Shown piece by piece: positions 6,499 to 8,483 of a stretch of DNA of 8,483 nt (position 1 is the first letter of the stretch; every line of letters starts with the position of its first letter). This stretch comes from Gammaproteobacteria bacterium (lineage in GTDB: Bacteria > Pseudomonadota > Gammaproteobacteria > SZUA-152). A model generated the notes under the pieces. The model worked only from the letters and a program-made list of their open reading frames with translations. It did no database searches and had not been told where the DNA came from. A program made the position numbers and the translations under genes. The DNA lies in contig JAUWLO010000085.1 in NCBI GenBank assembly GCA_030613605.1, positions 1 to 8,483 on the forward strand, read 5' to 3'.

Positions 6499-8439
6499 AT
6501 GTCCCTACGTCTTAAACTCATTGCGTCTTTCGTCACGGCAAGCCTGGCGATTGTGCTGATATTTTCTGCTATTTCATATAACAGTGCGAAAAACTATTCT
6601 CATCAAAATGAGCTAGACCATGCACATAAGAACAATATCAGGCTCATCGATATGCTGGACACAAAAGGAGCCACGCTGGAACAAATTGAACGGATGATTC
6701 CCCACCATAAAGAAAATGATTCATTTTATATTGTCATCGACGCTAAAACCGGAAACATTCTTTCTCAACAGGAGTCAGGCGAGCAAAACAAAATACTCAA
6801 TCAGGTTATTCGTCAAATAGGAATGATAAGCGGTGAAATTCAGGGCATAGCATCCATACAAAACCAAAATTATTTTTGGGCCACTAATTCGATACCGGGC
6901 ACTTCCTATTTATTACTCAACACTTTTCGCCAGACAGGGGAGAGTGTTAGCAGATTTTTAAATTTTATTGGCCTGGCATTGGGCATTACTATTTTCATAG
7001 CCCTATGGTTTTCATTCTGGGCAGCAACTATTCTGGCAAATCTTTATCAACGACTGGCAAATCAAAAGTCGGAAATTGAGCACAAATCCCGCCATGACCC
7101 TTTAACCCAGCTTCCCAACCGCCAATCAATTGGTAACATTATTCAGGAAGCAATGATCGCCAACGACGATAAAAAAGAAAATTTATTACTCTGCCTGGTT
7201 GATATTCATGGTTTGAAAGAAATCAATGATTCACTGGGTCACGAATGTGGTGACGCTATCCTTCGTCAAGTCAGCAAACGCCTTGATGATGCACTCCGCA
7301 GCTCGGACAGGGTTGGGCGTTTTGGCGGCGACAAGTTTGCGGTGATTCTGACCCATAGCAAAACAACAATTGTCGATGAAATATGCCACAGACTGCTTGG
7401 CTCACTTGACAGCTCCTTTCATATCGAAGATCGCAGCCTGTTTATTGGAGCCACGCTTGGTATTGCCTATTACCCGGACCACGCTGACAACCCGCAAACT
7501 TTGATTCAAAAAGCGGAAATTGCCTTACACAAAGCCAAAGATTCAGGTAAAGATTTTGTTATTTTTGAAGCTCAACATGACAAAGGTAACGTCGAAAAGC
7601 TTCATCTGGCCAATGATTTGCGCGAAGCCATCCGCAATGGTGACCTGGAATTACACTATCAACCACAACTTGATTTGCGTACCGGAAAAATTGCTGGGGT
7701 TGAGGCGCTATGCCGATGGACTCACCCCGTACACGGTTTTATCTCTCCCGACACGTTTATTGATATAGCAGAACGAACCGGCATTATTAAACAACTGACT
7801 GAATGGGTACTGGCAACGGCAATAAAACAATGTGCAGAATGGCAGAAATCTTATGGCTCATTGACTATGTCAGTTAATTTGTCCGCTCGGAACTTACACG
7901 ATGAAACACTCGGCAAACAAATCGCCAGGCTCATCCGTCACTGGCAAGTTATTCCTGAGAAAATTTGTCTTGAGATTACTGAAACTGCCATGATGGCAGA
8001 TCCTGAACATGCCATGGTTCTGCTGGGCGAACTGGACAACCTGGGAGTAAAAATATCCATTGATGACTTTGGCACCGGGTATTCTTCTCTAGGTTATTTA
8101 AAAAAATTACCTGTGGATGAAATTAAAATTGATAGATCATTTGTTATGAATATGAAAGATGATGAAAATGATGCATCTATCATCCGTGCAACTGTGGGCC
8201 TGGCACATGATCTTGGTTTGTCGGTGGTTGCGGAAGGTGTTGAGAACCAGGAATCACAAGATATTCTTCAAATGCTAAATTGCGAATATGCACAGGGTTA
8301 TCACATATGTAAACCTGCGCCAGCGGAAGAAATCAGCAGGTTATTAGGTAATACTCATCCAATCAATATCAAAGACAGTCAATTGAAAAACATGGACTCC
8401 ATTAAACCTGGTTCAAGCCAGGCCTACAAACCTGCCTAA
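6499..8439 (+). CDS. Membrane-bound GGDEF-EAL protein, probable c-di-GMP phosphodiesterase with degenerate GGDEF
   Basis: A 646-residue inner-membrane signalling protein. Transmembrane segments at about 7-27 and 153-181 flank a periplasmic sensor of about 125 residues that I do not recognise. A short linker (182-198) leads to a GGDEF domain (about 199-358) and an EAL domain (about 368-617), then a polar tail. The GGDEF signature reads GGDKF (276-280): Lys279 replaces the essential Glu, so diguanylate cyclase activity is probably lost. Asp235, Asn243 and Asp252 are kept, as is the RxxD inhibitory-site motif (267-270). The EAL domain keeps every expected catalytic residue: Glu402 of EALCR, Asn460, Glu492, Asp522-Asp523 of DDFGTG, Lys543, Glu579 and Gln599. 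It therefore most likely hydrolyses c-di-GMP to pGpG, with the GGDEF domain as a GTP- or c-di-GMP-sensing regulator. The ATG at 6499 lacks a clear Shine-Dalgarno but gives a normal membrane N-terminus. By eye the gene is richer in A+T than rsmI or the dehydrogenase gene. Confidence 0.93.
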   Translation: MSLRLKLIASFVTASLAIVLIFSAISYNSAKNYSHQNELDHAHKNNIRLIDMLDTKGATLEQIERMIPHHKENDSFYIVIDAKTGNILSQQESGEQNKILNQVIRQIGMISGEIQGIASIQNQNYFWATNSIPGTSYLLLNTFRQTGESVSRFLNFIGLALGITIFIALWFSFWAATILANLYQRLANQKSEIEHKSRHDPLTQLPNRQSIGNIIQEAMIANDDKKENLLLCLVDIHGLKEINDSLGHECGDAILRQVSKRLDDALRSSDRVGRFGGDKFAVILTHSKTTIVDEICHRLLGSLDSSFHIEDRSLFIGATLGIAYYPDHADNPQTLIQKAEIALHKAKDSGKDFVIFEAQHDKGNVEKLHLANDLREAIRNGDLELHYQPQLDLRTGKIAGVEALCRWTHPVHGFISPDTFIDIAERTGIIKQLTEWVLATAIKQCAEWQKSYGSLTMSVNLSARNLHDETLGKQIARLIRHWQVIPEKICLEITETAMMADPEHAMVLLGELDNLGVKISIDDFGTGYSSLGYLKKLPVDEIKIDRSFVMNMKDDENDASIIRATVGLAHDLGLSVVAEGVENQESQDILQMLNCEYAQGYHICKPAPAEEISRLLGNTHPINIKDSQLKNMDSIKPGSSQAYKPA

Positions 8440-8483
8440 CCTTTCTTTATATGTGCACAAAACTCAGTACTTTTTACGATTCT

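Noticed and set aside
8407..8422. CCTGG/CCAGG hairpin near the end of the GGDEF-EAL gene
   Set aside because: It lies within the coding sequence and no T-run follows directly; the alternative AGGC/GCCT pairing before CTTTCTTT has only four pairs.
1..8483. Mobile elements, CRISPR arrays, tRNA or rRNA genes, attachment sites
   Set aside because: I saw no transposase or integrase frames, no regularly spaced repeats, no cloverleaf-like sequence and no terminal inverted repeats; the genes are conserved chromosomal types with gaps all below 200 bases.

Overview
The window looks like chromosomal core DNA of a gammaproteobacterium. The evidence is gene content and order: a divergent pair rsmI / lpoA followed by yraN and dolP is the arrangement known from Escherichia coli (yraL-yraM-yraN-diaA-yraP) and from pseudomonads. 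LpoA is essentially restricted to Gammaproteobacteria. Genus cannot be read reliably from the sequence; an environmental or marine lineage is only a guess.

Layout. Positions 1-600 (minus strand) hold the N-terminal 200 residues of a DUF4382-type lipoprotein cut by the window edge. Positions 787-1680 (minus) encode RsmI, the 16S rRNA C1402 2'-O-methyltransferase. Only 31 bases separate its GTG start from the divergent start of lpoA (1712-3670, plus), the outer-membrane lipoprotein activator of PBP1a. The same strand continues with yraN (3706-4074), a possible nine-codon ORF (4081-4110), dolP (4110-4694, dual-BON lipoprotein) and a GlcD-type FAD-linked 2-hydroxy-acid dehydrogenase (4666-6054) whose likely start lies inside dolP. 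Tight spacing suggests that lpoA through the dehydrogenase form one transcription unit. A 175-base gap with a candidate terminator and a TATAAT box separates this block from a second plus-strand pair: a 73-residue DUF2892 membrane protein (6230-6451) and a membrane-bound GGDEF-EAL protein (6499-8439).

Function. The central block is largely about the cell envelope: LpoA stimulates peptidoglycan synthesis from the outer membrane, and DolP maintains outer-membrane integrity and supports septal cell-wall remodelling in E. coli. RsmI and YraN are conserved neighbours with ribosomal or unknown roles. The dehydrogenase and the c-di-GMP protein appear to be lineage-specific neighbours.

I found no mobile element, CRISPR array, RNA gene or toxin/defence island. 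The points most worth a second look are the GGDKF change in the GGDEF domain with an intact RxxD site and an intact EAL active site, the near-leaderless promoter geometry of lpoA, the mini-ORF that occupies the usual place of diaA and overlaps the dolP start codon, and the dehydrogenase start inside dolP. No complete undescribed multi-gene system is evident.
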